63,163 nucleotides of DNA, taken from the IMG/VR virus record IMGVR_UViG_3300037264_003470, positions 1 through 63,163 of that record, one strand, 5' to 3'. Shown here piece by piece: positions 36,412 to 44,447 of the stretch. Position 1 is the stretch's first letter. Every line of letters begins with the position of its first letter. Made by a program: the position numbers and the translations under genes. The notes under the pieces are model-generated. The model was not told the DNA's origin, did not search any database, and worked only from the letters and a program-made list of their open reading frames with translations. Source of the DNA: a virus.

Positions 36412-37053
36412 ATGGCTTATTATCAAAGTTCATATGACAAACGTGGTTCAGGTCGGGAAGGCGCGTTCGCCCAAGACCTTTATCACAGAACCTTGAAACA
36501 CTACAAAATTGGTTTCAAGGAATCTTCTATTAAAGAAGATTGCGAAGGCAAAGACCTTCGCCGTCTTAACGGTGAGGAAGACGATGTTAAAGCTCGTAAG
36601 AGCGCTGGGCCACACCGATTCTGGATGGAAATTTGTGCGGCTTTCAACGCTCCAATCGGTAGCGGTTGGAGCTATCATAATGTATGGATCGCCCAACTCA
36701 TGGTTTACGAAGCCGACCAATTCATCACCGACATTATCTTCGGCAGATATTTCTCGCCCGACGCAATAAGAGATATTGTCGAAAAGAAATGTGACCTCAA
36801 TGTTACTACGCGAGTTAGTAACGAGTTACACAAACTCTACCATCGCTGGTCCAGTAACGTTAAAACGGGGGAAATGGAACATCGTGGCGCAACTGTGTGT
36901 GCTACTTATGAAGACCTGGAAAGCGTGGAATCATTCCAGAGAATCGAAGTTCCCCGTGACTGGTGGCCAGATATTATGAAAGAATATAATACCCTGGCCA
37001 CAATTAAAGCAAAAGGTAAGAAGGCTAATCCTCCTTATTTTGGCATTAAGTAA
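36412..37053 (+). CDS. Hypothetical protein between convergent units
   Basis: The frame is open from 36346, but the ATG at 36412 (MAYYQSSYDKRGSG) has an SD (AAAGGG) 9 bases upstream, giving about 213 residues. The protein has a Gly/Tyr/Arg-rich N-terminus and an internal helical domain with many Trp residues. No family is recognised. A strong terminator follows 5 bases after the stop, so it is monocistronic. A TTGTTA...TAATAT pair upstream is a weak sigma70 candidate. Confidence 0.65.
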   Translation: MAYYQSSYDKRGSGREGAFAQDLYHRTLKHYKIGFKESSIKEDCEGKDLRRLNGEEDDVKARKSAGPHRFWMEICAAFNAPIGSGWSYHNVWIAQLMVYEADQFITDIIFGRYFSPDAIRDIVEKKCDLNVTTRVSNELHKLYHRWSSNVKTGEMEHRGATVCATYEDLESVESFQRIEVPRDWWPDIMKEYNTLATIKAKGKKANPPYFGIK

Positions 37054-37058
37054 ACCAA

Positions 37059-37084
37059 AAAGGCCACTCGCAAGAGTGGCCTTT
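37059..37084. terminator. Bidirectional terminator between convergent genes
   Basis: Stem AAAGGCCACTC/GAGTGGCCTTT with GCAA tetraloop, flanked by A-rich sequence on the left and CTTATT on the right. It ends both the plus-strand gene at 37053 and the minus-strand gene at 37089. Confidence 0.9.
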
Positions 37085-37088
37085 CTTA

Positions 37089-38423
37089 TTATCCGCACTG
37101 TCTCATTAGTATTTCTGACGCATTTGGCACGCATCGCTGTAAAACTCGTAGATCACTTGGATTGCCAGTATAAGGCGTTTCCCTTATGACTATGCCAGGA
37201 AAACTTGAAGCTGCTTCTTTGATAATATGCATGTTTGCAGTCAGGAACAACTGTCCTTGACGCCTTACAATAAATTCATGCTCTTTCTTATAAGGCTTGC
37301 CATCTTCGTCTACTTCACCACTATTTTTCATGTACATGATTTTAAGATCAACGAAACTAATAATCGCTCCGTCGTCATCAATCATGGCTTCTGAACCGTC
37401 ATCCTGTTTTGTGCGAACAACTAAACGACCATCCGTGTAAGCTGCTTTCAAAGAAGTGGCGATATCCCAACCTACGGAATATACCGTTCCATCAGTACCA
37501 GTAACGTTGATGATGAAAGCCCTTGTTTTGAAAGTTTCAGCAATTGATTCCATCACAACACGCTTACGAAGCACATCTTTTTCTTCTGGACTGCCATCCT
37601 CTAATCTTTGCAATTCTGGCGCTTTTAAATACCTTTGTGGGTCATCTGTCCTCAGACTCCAGTTGCCAATATAAAGATCACCAAACCTGGAATTAAATCT
37701 TGTAGACATACGAATAGAGAAATCTTTTTCGTTGTAAATAAGGTCTTCCGTAGATGCACCACTACCAACCTGTACGGAGCCAGTTAATGCCGCGATGAAC
37801 TTGCGATGCATGTCTGCCTTCATGCTGTACAAACCAGTAAGTTTAATATAGACATTGTTCAATAGTGGTTGGGTCTGCAAAACTTCAACTATGTGGTTGG
37901 AGACGGATGTGCCTGGATTGGTATGGTCTAAGTCATCCTTGATTAATTTCTTGATTTCTTTTGAAGCTTTGTCAATGTTTGAATGTTCTCTTAGGAATAT
38001 AATTTGTAGGTTGTCTTCTACGAACTTTCTTTGATAGGGGTCTAAATTCCTATCACGAACATCCATAATCATTTCTTTCATTTCTTGAACATCACCTTTG
38101 ATAGATGAATTCATGAATTCTTTTTTCCATTGTTCGAAGTCGAGATGTTTCTTTTCTTCTGGCATGTCTGGATGCTGAGGATCAGCAGAAAAATCTTCTT
38201 CGCCTGGGTGTGTATCCATCTGGTCAGGCGGCATATTAGCTACATTTGGATCGCCACCTGGAGACGCAGCAGGAGCATTTGCCCCCGTTGGACTATAAGG
38301 ATCAGTAGGCAAGCCACCAGCTTGATCGCCTGGACCTGTACCCGTAGCATAAGCACCTTGTTCAGTTAGCTTCTTTTTGTTGAACCCTTCCAACCAATCC
38401 TCAAGATTTATTCTGTCCGTCAT
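37089..38423 (-). CDS. Putative virion-associated protein with CTS-like N-terminus
   Basis: The 444-residue protein begins with INLEDWLEGFNKKK, followed by a Pro/Gly/Ala-rich linker (25-85) and a second similar motif (HLDFEQWKKEF, about 92-102). The body (105-444) is a large mixed domain without enzyme motifs. Repeating the leader-like motif after a flexible linker is unusual. It overlaps the upstream gene by 23 bases. Confidence 0.6.
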   Translation of the reverse strand: MTDRINLEDWLEGFNKKKLTEQGAYATGTGPGDQAGGLPTDPYSPTGANAPAASPGGDPNVANMPPDQMDTHPGEEDFSADPQHPDMPEEKKHLDFEQWKKEFMNSSIKGDVQEMKEMIMDVRDRNLDPYQRKFVEDNLQIIFLREHSNIDKASKEIKKLIKDDLDHTNPGTSVSNHIVEVLQTQPLLNNVYIKLTGLYSMKADMHRKFIAALTGSVQVGSGASTEDLIYNEKDFSIRMSTRFNSRFGDLYIGNWSLRTDDPQRYLKAPELQRLEDGSPEEKDVLRKRVVMESIAETFKTRAFIINVTGTDGTVYSVGWDIATSLKAAYTDGRLVVRTKQDDGSEAMIDDDGAIISFVDLKIMYMKNSGEVDEDGKPYKKEHEFIVRRQGQLFLTANMHIIKEAASSFPGIVIRETPYTGNPSDLRVLQRCVPNASEILMRQCG

Positions 38424-38862
38424 TTGCTTCCTTTTGCTTTTGTATCTTATTAATCTGCTTAATTAATTCCCGTTTGGCGGAACTATCGCCTAAATTTATA
38501 GTGTTGTTTTGATGTGCCGCCAAGTATCTAGGGAAAGTATCTCGTTCTTTCAGTTTAACCCTAGTAGCCAAATCAAGAACTTTGGTCATTTTCTCAGAAA
38601 TACCTGCTTTAATCTCAAAGAGTTTGGTCAAAGCTTCCTTGCTAGCACTTGTCGAATCGCCTTCGTTAATAACCATTTCGATAAAATTATGCTTAACTTC
38701 ATCTACTTCTTGTCGCTCCTGGCGTAAATTATTCATAACCTCGTTACACCAACCCATCCACACTTCGTCAGGGATAAGAGCCTTTTCTTCTTCTTGAGAT
38801 TGTGGTGCTGGAACATTTACGTTCATTTGAGGAATTAAGCTTTCCAGTTCTTTGTCGTCCAT
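38401..38862 (-). CDS. Helical hypothetical protein
   Basis: The 153-residue protein is helical, with a VKLKERDTFPRYLAAHQNNTIN stretch. Proteins of similar size and composition occur as uncharacterised or small-terminase-like proteins in large myoviruses, but I cannot confirm that. An initiating CTAAATAA box lies 7 bases from the ATG. It is probably cotranscribed with the 444-residue gene. Confidence 0.55.
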   Translation of the reverse strand: MDDKELESLIPQMNVNVPAPQSQEEEKALIPDEVWMGWCNEVMNNLRQERQEVDEVKHNFIEMVINEGDSTSASKEALTKLFEIKAGISEKMTKVLDLATRVKLKERDTFPRYLAAHQNNTINLGDSSAKRELIKQINKIQKQKEANDGQNKS

Positions 38863-38928
38863 ATAATTATTTAGGGCAAGTGCATCTATTTTGTATGTTT
38901 ATTAAAACTATATATGGCAAGGATATCT

Positions 38929-39315
38929 ATGGAAGAGAAATTTAGAGAAGTTAACGATTCACTGAAACTTGTTTTTGAAATGACCGCTCGTATTGACGAG
39001 CGGATGAAAGTGCTTATCGAGAGCAATAGTGAATCTAAGGATAGAATTGAGAAACTATATGAAAACCAAATGACTTTAATAAATCGTATTGCTATACTGG
39101 AAAACAAAAATAGTACAGAATTAATTACTGATCTTAAAAACGATGTTAATATAATAGATGGTAAAATTGAGCATCTTTCAGAACGATTGATTCACGTCGA
39201 GAAAGAGATGGCGCAAACAACTAATAAGTGGTCCAGTGTTGTTGATTTTATTTTCAAAGTCGGCGTGGTAGTAATTGGCAGTATAATTTTGTGGAAATTG
39301 GGCCTTAAGCCGTAA
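38929..39315 (+). CDS. XhlA-like coiled-coil membrane protein
   Basis: About 128 residues from the ATG at 38929, which has an SD (AAGGA at 38919-38923); an ATG at 38914 is also in frame but lacks one. The N-terminal 90 residues form a coiled coil, and a single C-terminal transmembrane helix (VVDFIFKVGVVVIGSIILW) ends with a basic tail. This matches the XhlA/holin-associated layout. A role in lysis or inner-membrane anchoring is likely. Confidence 0.65.
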   Translation: MEEKFREVNDSLKLVFEMTARIDERMKVLIESNSESKDRIEKLYENQMTLINRIAILENKNSTELITDLKNDVNIIDGKIEHLSERLIHVEKEMAQTTNKWSSVVDFIFKVGVVVIGSIILWKLGLKP

Positions 39316-39339
39316 ATATAATAATAGGTGAAAAGGTAT

Positions 39340-40935
39340 ATGAGAAAAACATTTTTAGAATTTGTTGGATTGAAAGAGAACACAGATGCTAAGAAGGCGT
39401 CTTCGGAAGTTAAACTAGCTGACGATACCGACTTCAAGCCATTTGTTATTGATGGTGAAAATCACCCTAATTTAAGGGTTATTGCTAAAGCCTTCTTGGA
39501 TAGTGATAAAGTTTCCCTGCCTGGTCCTGACGGTTATCCACAAAAGTTAACCACCATCGACCCAGCCAAGGGCGAAACCTCACCACGTCTAAAGAAAAAG
39601 GGATTATATCTTGTCGGCGGTGCAGTCCGTGACCATCTCTTGGGCAAAACTCCTAGAGATTACAACTTAGTAACGGATGCGGGACCAGATGAAATTCGTT
39701 TAATTCTGAGAAGCGCTGGATTTACCGAAGTTAAACCACAAAGCGATGGGAAGTCGCAAACAACCAAATATGACAAGCATCCAGATGCAGGACAAAAGAA
39801 CAAGGTTTTCCACGCAAAGGGCTGGGATCGTGGCGGGAAAGAATATATTTTTAACGCCAGAGTCAATGGAGAAGAGTTCGAAATAGCCACGTTTAGAAAA
39901 GGCTCTAAAGGCAGCGGTGACGGCAAGACTCCAGACAACATGGAGTTCGGCACTTTAGATGATGATGCGGGCAGAAGAGACTTTACTGTTAATGCCATGT
40001 ATATTCCTTTGACAAGTGCTGATGGTGCTAATGCTAAACTTGTTGACCCGCACGGCGGCGCACATCACTTGCGTCGAGGTGAAATTGAATTCGTAGGCAA
40101 TCCAAAAGAACGACTTGGGGAAGATCAGGGCCGCGTGTTGAGATATGTTCGTCAGGTTGCTTCACACGGCAAGAATACTAAGATTGGCGACGATGTTAAA
40201 TCTGCTATCAAAGATATCAAAGATTTACCATCAATCAGCCGTGAAAAGATTAAAGAAGAGTTTCTTAAAGGCTTACAACATCCAGACACCGATCCTGTCC
40301 AGTATGTCAAAATGTATAAGGAAATGGGTCTATTGGATACTGTGTTCCCTGACATGACTTTCAAACTTGACTCAGCCGAAGACTTCTCTGATAAAAAAGA
40401 AAAGCGATTGGCAATTGCGTGGTTGCTAAGAGCTAATCCGCCTGCCAAAGTAGAGAAAATGCTCCATCAGGGTACTTGGTCAGATGACGAAGTGCGTGAT
40501 ATTGTTACACTTATCGAATTCTCAAAATGGATGAGTGAACATGGCAAAAATCCAAAGCTATTCTTGGATAAGTTCTTCGACATGAAGAAGAATTTTCATA
40601 AGACTGGCATGGTGCCTAGCTTGATTAAACAGTGGGGTGGTATGAATAAGCAGCCAGAAGATGTTTTACACCACTTCCTAAATCATGAACTTGACACCAA
40701 GGGTTTTGTTGCCGATGAAAAAGGCAAGAAGAGTATTAACCCATTAATTGCCAAGCTTTTCGGTGGTCGTACTCCACAAGGTTCAGAGTTTTCAGATGCA
40801 ATTAAATGGCTAGAAACTGACAAGTTCCGCAAGAGACTTGAAACAAAAGATGAAGCTCTGTCTAGTGGCGAAGAAGATCATGACCATGATGACCACGACG
40901 AAGAAGATCATCATGACGATGACACCGAGGAGTAA
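39340..40935 (+). CDS. tRNA nucleotidyltransferase-like (CCA-adding family) protein with CTS-like N-terminus
   Basis: The ATG at 39340 gives MRKTFLEFVGLKENTD, a close match to the T4 capsid-targeting pattern. The 531-residue protein carries a class II nucleotidyltransferase domain: LYLVGGAVRDHLLGKTPRDYNLVT (about 88-111), FEIATFRK, RRDFTVNAMY, then a head/neck RNA-binding region (GRVLRYVRQVA, ISREKIKEEFLKGL, GLLDTVFPD). The metal-binding DxD reads D-Y-N, so the second Asp is replaced. The C-terminus is a His/Asp/Glu-rich tail. The family repairs or builds the 3' CCA of tRNAs. It is followed after 2 bases by an RNA-repair-type HAD phosphatase. Confidence 0.8.
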   Translation: MRKTFLEFVGLKENTDAKKASSEVKLADDTDFKPFVIDGENHPNLRVIAKAFLDSDKVSLPGPDGYPQKLTTIDPAKGETSPRLKKKGLYLVGGAVRDHLLGKTPRDYNLVTDAGPDEIRLILRSAGFTEVKPQSDGKSQTTKYDKHPDAGQKNKVFHAKGWDRGGKEYIFNARVNGEEFEIATFRKGSKGSGDGKTPDNMEFGTLDDDAGRRDFTVNAMYIPLTSADGANAKLVDPHGGAHHLRRGEIEFVGNPKERLGEDQGRVLRYVRQVASHGKNTKIGDDVKSAIKDIKDLPSISREKIKEEFLKGLQHPDTDPVQYVKMYKEMGLLDTVFPDMTFKLDSAEDFSDKKEKRLAIAWLLRANPPAKVEKMLHQGTWSDDEVRDIVTLIEFSKWMSEHGKNPKLFLDKFFDMKKNFHKTGMVPSLIKQWGGMNKQPEDVLHHFLNHELDTKGFVADEKGKKSINPLIAKLFGGRTPQGSEFSDAIKWLETDKFRKRLETKDEALSSGEEDHDHDDHDEEDHHDDDTEE

Positions 40936-40937
40936 TA

Positions 40938-41549
40938 TTGCAACTAAAATTCAGAAAATTTGTAGAGGCAGTATCCCCTGGTATCAAAAGGATTGTAATT
41001 TTCGATTTTGATGATACGCTGGTTTCTACTCCGACTCCAGAAGAAGGAAAACTTGCATATCAAAATGCTACAGGACAACCGTGGCCGCATAAAGGCTGGT
41101 GGGGCAACCCTGAAAGTTTAAAACCGCCAGTCTTTAACACAGAACCTGCAAAATTAAACCCAGCAGTTGCCAATGCTTTTCGCTCTTTTAAAGATGATGC
41201 GCAAACCTACGTTGTCGTAATGACAGGCCGTATAGCTAAATTTGAAAATCAAGTCAAAGAAATATTGAACAAGTACGGAATCCATCCAGACGAATACTTT
41301 TTCCGTGGACAAAAAGACCTTACCCAGCATCCAAACTATCCCCATAAAGGCGATACTTATGACTATAAAGAATTCGTAATCCTAAACCGCCTAATGAATC
41401 AAGAAGTGCAAATGGTAGAAATTTTTGATGACAGGGAAGAACACATTCCTAATTTCGTGCAACTTGGCAAAACTTTAAGAGCAAAGTGGCCCAATCTACA
41501 ATCGGTTATTATTCATGATGTTCGTCAACATAAGGACTACAATTTATAA
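40938..41549 (+). CDS. HAD phosphatase of the RNA-repair (HAD-SAK) type with CTS-like N-terminus
   Basis: It starts with TTG (SD GAGGAG) and gives MQLKFRKFVEAVSPG, again the CTS-like pattern. The 203-residue protein has HAD motifs FDFDDTLV (about 22-29), VVMTGR, and FDDREEH. The GWWGNPESL segment is typical of the HAD domain of Swiss-Army-Knife RNA-repair proteins (HAD_SAK). It probably removes phosphates from nucleic acid ends. It lies 2 bases after the tRNA nucleotidyltransferase-like gene; together they look like an end-healing RNA repair pair. Confidence 0.8.
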   Translation: MQLKFRKFVEAVSPGIKRIVIFDFDDTLVSTPTPEEGKLAYQNATGQPWPHKGWWGNPESLKPPVFNTEPAKLNPAVANAFRSFKDDAQTYVVVMTGRIAKFENQVKEILNKYGIHPDEYFFRGQKDLTQHPNYPHKGDTYDYKEFVILNRLMNQEVQMVEIFDDREEHIPNFVQLGKTLRAKWPNLQSVIIHDVRQHKDYNL

Positions 41550-41576
41550 GTCCGTGTTTCTGCTGGATTAATTTAG

Positions 41577-42386
41577 ATGAAAGACGTTATTAAATTAGAA
41601 ATACACGCTTCCCACGCCTGTAACTTTACATGCGAAAGTTGTAGCCATTTTTCAAATAATGGGCACAAAGGATTCCTTACTCCAGAAGACGCTGACTACC
41701 AAATGGGTTTATGGAGTAATAGATTAAATCCACAACGGTTCTGCGTGCTAGGTGGTGAACCATTACTTAATCCGCGCATTGAAGAATTTCTTCGGATTGC
41801 CAGAAAACACTGGAAGGGCGCTGTTGAACTTATAACAAATGGATTTTTACTACCCCATTTTTCAAACTTGGGATCATTGCTGCGGGAACTTGACATAAAT
41901 TTAGTTATAAGCAAACATGGGAACTCGCCCAAATTTGATGAACAATGGGACGTAGTTATGACCTGCTTAAATTCCATGAATATTCCATATTATGTAAGAG
42001 ATAGTATTAGCAATTGGACTCGCCGCTATAAAGGCTATGGCCCAAACGTACTTCCCTACGAAGATAATCGCCCTGAGGATAGCTGGAATATCTGTCCCTG
42101 TAAATACTGCCTCCAAATACTAGATGGCAAACTATACAAATGTTCTGTAATCACCTACTTACAACTTCAAAAAAGACGCTGGCCTGATATCTCCCCTAAA
42201 TGGGATCGTTACCTGGCATATAAGCCATTGGAACATACCGCTACGGATCAGGAACTTGACGAGTTTATCTCTCGAAAACACGAATCAATTTGTGAGATGT
42301 GTCCTGCGGAAGTTGATAAGTTTGAAAAACCATCACCTTTAATCACGGTTGGCGAGCTATTATCTAAATTGCGTCCAACTTCTTGA
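41577..42386 (+). CDS. Radical SAM protein
   Basis: The 269-residue protein has a canonical radical SAM cluster motif, Cys15-x3-Cys19-x2-Cys22 (ACNFTCESC), followed by GGEPLLNP and ELITNGFLL. C-terminal cysteines (CPCKYC, KLYKC, CEMCP) suggest an auxiliary SPASM-like cluster. Similar proteins occur in surface-polysaccharide or nucleotide modification clusters. The stop overlaps the convergent glycosyltransferase by 23 bases, and the pairing suggests related functions. The substrate is unknown. Confidence 0.78.
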   Translation: MKDVIKLEIHASHACNFTCESCSHFSNNGHKGFLTPEDADYQMGLWSNRLNPQRFCVLGGEPLLNPRIEEFLRIARKHWKGAVELITNGFLLPHFSNLGSLLRELDINLVISKHGNSPKFDEQWDVVMTCLNSMNIPYYVRDSISNWTRRYKGYGPNVLPYEDNRPEDSWNICPCKYCLQILDGKLYKCSVITYLQLQKRRWPDISPKWDRYLAYKPLEHTATDQELDEFISRKHESICEMCPAEVDKFEKPSPLITVGELLSKLRPTS

Positions 42387-43347
42387 TTTCGTTAATGGTA
42401 TTAAGTATAAAAGCATTTGCTTTTTGCAACATAACAACTTGTTGTTCAGCCGCATCTGCCAAAGCGTATATTGGAGTTAATTTCTTTATATCATAAATGA
42501 TTTTATCATCGCTTGATATAGGATCATAAATTATCTTTAAGTCTTTTTTGATTGCGGAACATCGCATATAAACTTCTACAACCGCTTGAGCAGCTTGATC
42601 CTCTGTTATTGCGGGGGTCGTTTTGAATAAATCAAATAGCGTTTTCCAGTGATGCCATGTAGGTATTTTACCATCTTTTAATTTACCAGATATGTGTAAA
42701 GGATTGGCAAGTTTAAATAACCAATTTGAAAAGACTTTTACCTTAATCTGATCCAGACTTCTCATTGGGAAATGAGCTAAATAAATTGAAATTGTAGCTG
42801 AGCAAGGGGCTACTTTAAGGTCTTCTTCATTTTTATAGTAAATTTCATGACCACCCAATAAAACAAAACTGTTTGGCTTTGAATAAATTGACCGAGGAAT
42901 AAGCGATTTGTGTTGATTAATGTCTACAGGCGCAAGTCGATGTTGAATCCTTTTCAAAACGTTTATTTCACTTTTGTCGTCACCTGGCTGCGGTAAATAA
43001 TTGTGCCATACTACAAGAGAAGCTTTGTCCGTAGGTAGCTTGTCCAAATTAGCAGAAAAATCTTTCGAAATAATGAACTCGTCTGCATCTAAAAAGATAA
43101 CGAAATCACTGTCTATCTCCCTTATTAACCTGTTGAACTCCTCGGCTTGTATATGTCTTGACGAACTATTGGTATAAATTTCTATATTATATCCTTCGTT
43201 TTTTAATTTGCTAATAATCTCAGAAGTATTGTCTTGTGGGTTGTGTTCTACTAGATATAACTTGTTTAAGTATTTGAGGTTATGTCTAATGAAGATTTCA
43301 ATAATATCTGATTCATTTTTGACTACGGAGATGCCTGTGCAATTCAA
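42364..43347 (-). CDS. GT2-like glycosyltransferase
   Basis: Starting at a TTG (43347) with a strong SD (GGAGG at about 43353-43357), the 327-residue protein begins with a GT2 nucleotide-sugar domain: VVKNESDIIEIFIRHNLKYL, then SDFVIFLDADEFI with a DxD-type metal motif (DAD). The C-terminal half is helical. It belongs to the family that follows a 'KNE' start, as in GT2 and GT92-like proteins. It is one of several glycan-directed genes here. A TATATATAAAT box lies just upstream on the minus strand. Confidence 0.75.
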   Translation of the reverse strand: MNCTGISVVKNESDIIEIFIRHNLKYLNKLYLVEHNPQDNTSEIISKLKNEGYNIEIYTNSSSRHIQAEEFNRLIREIDSDFVIFLDADEFIISKDFSANLDKLPTDKASLVVWHNYLPQPGDDKSEINVLKRIQHRLAPVDINQHKSLIPRSIYSKPNSFVLLGGHEIYYKNEEDLKVAPCSATISIYLAHFPMRSLDQIKVKVFSNWLFKLANPLHISGKLKDGKIPTWHHWKTLFDLFKTTPAITEDQAAQAVVEVYMRCSAIKKDLKIIYDPISSDDKIIYDIKKLTPIYALADAAEQQVVMLQKANAFILNTINEIKKLDAI

Positions 43348-43373
43348 TTTGCCTCCTTGCAAATTTATATATA

Positions 43374-43745
43374 ATGGCTAAAACAAATCTAGGATTTATA
43401 AGTGTAGATAATGCAATTCTTGTTTTCGGGGTGACTATGGTGTATGATTACTTCCGAGAAGTAGCCAGTTTCTTTAAGAACTCTAATTTAGTAGAAGAAC
43501 AAATAAGCGTAAGACGTGTAAAGATACGCGAAGGTTTGGATGGTTTATGTGAAAAAAAGGATGATAAATTTATTATAAAGGTTAGTTCAAATCTTAATGA
43601 GAACTACTCCATTGATGTGCTGATACACGAAGTTGCCCATGCTGTGGCCTGGGACAAGGACACAGATATTCATGGGCCAAATTGGGGACGAGCTTACAGC
43701 AAAGTTTACCGATTATTTCTTGAAAAGTTTGTGAGCGACGAGTAG
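43374..43745 (+). CDS. SprT-like zinc metallopeptidase
   Basis: The 123-residue protein has an HExxH motif (HEVAH, about residues 85-89) followed by HGPNWGRAY, matching the SprT/WLM-like family where the downstream His completes the zinc site. TATATATA directly precedes the ATG (43374), with no SD. A later ATG at 43437 (MVYDYFREVA) is possible. The family processes DNA-protein crosslinks or acts as a generic protease. Confidence 0.68.
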   Translation: MAKTNLGFISVDNAILVFGVTMVYDYFREVASFFKNSNLVEEQISVRRVKIREGLDGLCEKKDDKFIIKVSSNLNENYSIDVLIHEVAHAVAWDKDTDIHGPNWGRAYSKVYRLFLEKFVSDE

Positions 43746-43817
43746 GATAAAATATTACCAACTTGAAGGGTAGCAATTCTTTTGCTCAAAGGTAAATAAA
43801 CATCTAAGGAGTAGAAG

Positions 43818-44447
43818 ATGGTGCCAGCGCTTTTTATAAAAGACAAGGTTGTTACTGGCTCGCATCATGGAGATGCGTTTTCCAAACTGACCGAACAAGA
43901 AAAAAACGATTGCGGACTAATAAGTGGTTTTCTTGATGACGAACACCACAAGTTTGTAACCGAGGATGAGACGATCTATCTAAAAGATATTATCATCTTG
44001 CGACACGCTCAAAGCGATCTTCGAGTAGAAGATGGCTCAATTACATCGGGCGGGCGTGCGCAAGCATTCCGTGCAGCAGAATTCTTAAGGGAACTTCATC
44101 TTGCTGGTTATGTTGGTCTTTGTAGTCCCTATCTAAGATGCAAGCAAACTTCTGCAATAATCAGGGAAATATGTTCTATCTCATTTGAGGCTGACAACCA
44201 TCTTTGTAAACAAACACCATTTGAAGATTACCACGATTTTCAAAATCGCATCACAGAAACACTTGATATTCTCCCGCCTAAATCTGTCCTAATCACACAT
44301 ACTGATTTCATCCAAAATATCCTTAGCCTTACTCATTTGATAAAAGAAAACTTGAAAATGATTTTGAATTGTAGTATAACCTACATACATCAAAATAGGC
44401 TAATATGGCTAGCTAAGGATATCAATGCTCAAGAAAATCGAAGTTGA
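43818..44447 (+). CDS. Histidine phosphatase (phosphoglycerate mutase-like)
   Basis: The 209-residue protein has the catalytic IILRHAQSD (Arg62-His63) and a second VLITHTDF His near residue 157, typical of the histidine phosphatase superfamily (SixA, PhoE, CobC types). An N-terminal 55-residue extension is atypical. It could dephosphorylate phosphohistidine proteins, sugar phosphates or nucleotides. The SD AAGGAG is strong. It overlaps the ClpP-like gene by 23 bases. Confidence 0.75.
   Translation: MVPALFIKDKVVTGSHHGDAFSKLTEQEKNDCGLISGFLDDEHHKFVTEDETIYLKDIIILRHAQSDLRVEDGSITSGGRAQAFRAAEFLRELHLAGYVGLCSPYLRCKQTSAIIREICSISFEADNHLCKQTPFEDYHDFQNRITETLDILPPKSVLITHTDFIQNILSLTHLIKENLKMILNCSITYIHQNRLIWLAKDINAQENRS

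Noticed and set aside
38401-38862. Small terminase subunit
   Set aside because: Helical content and size fit loosely but no HTH or conserved terminase motif can be shown, and no large terminase is in the window.
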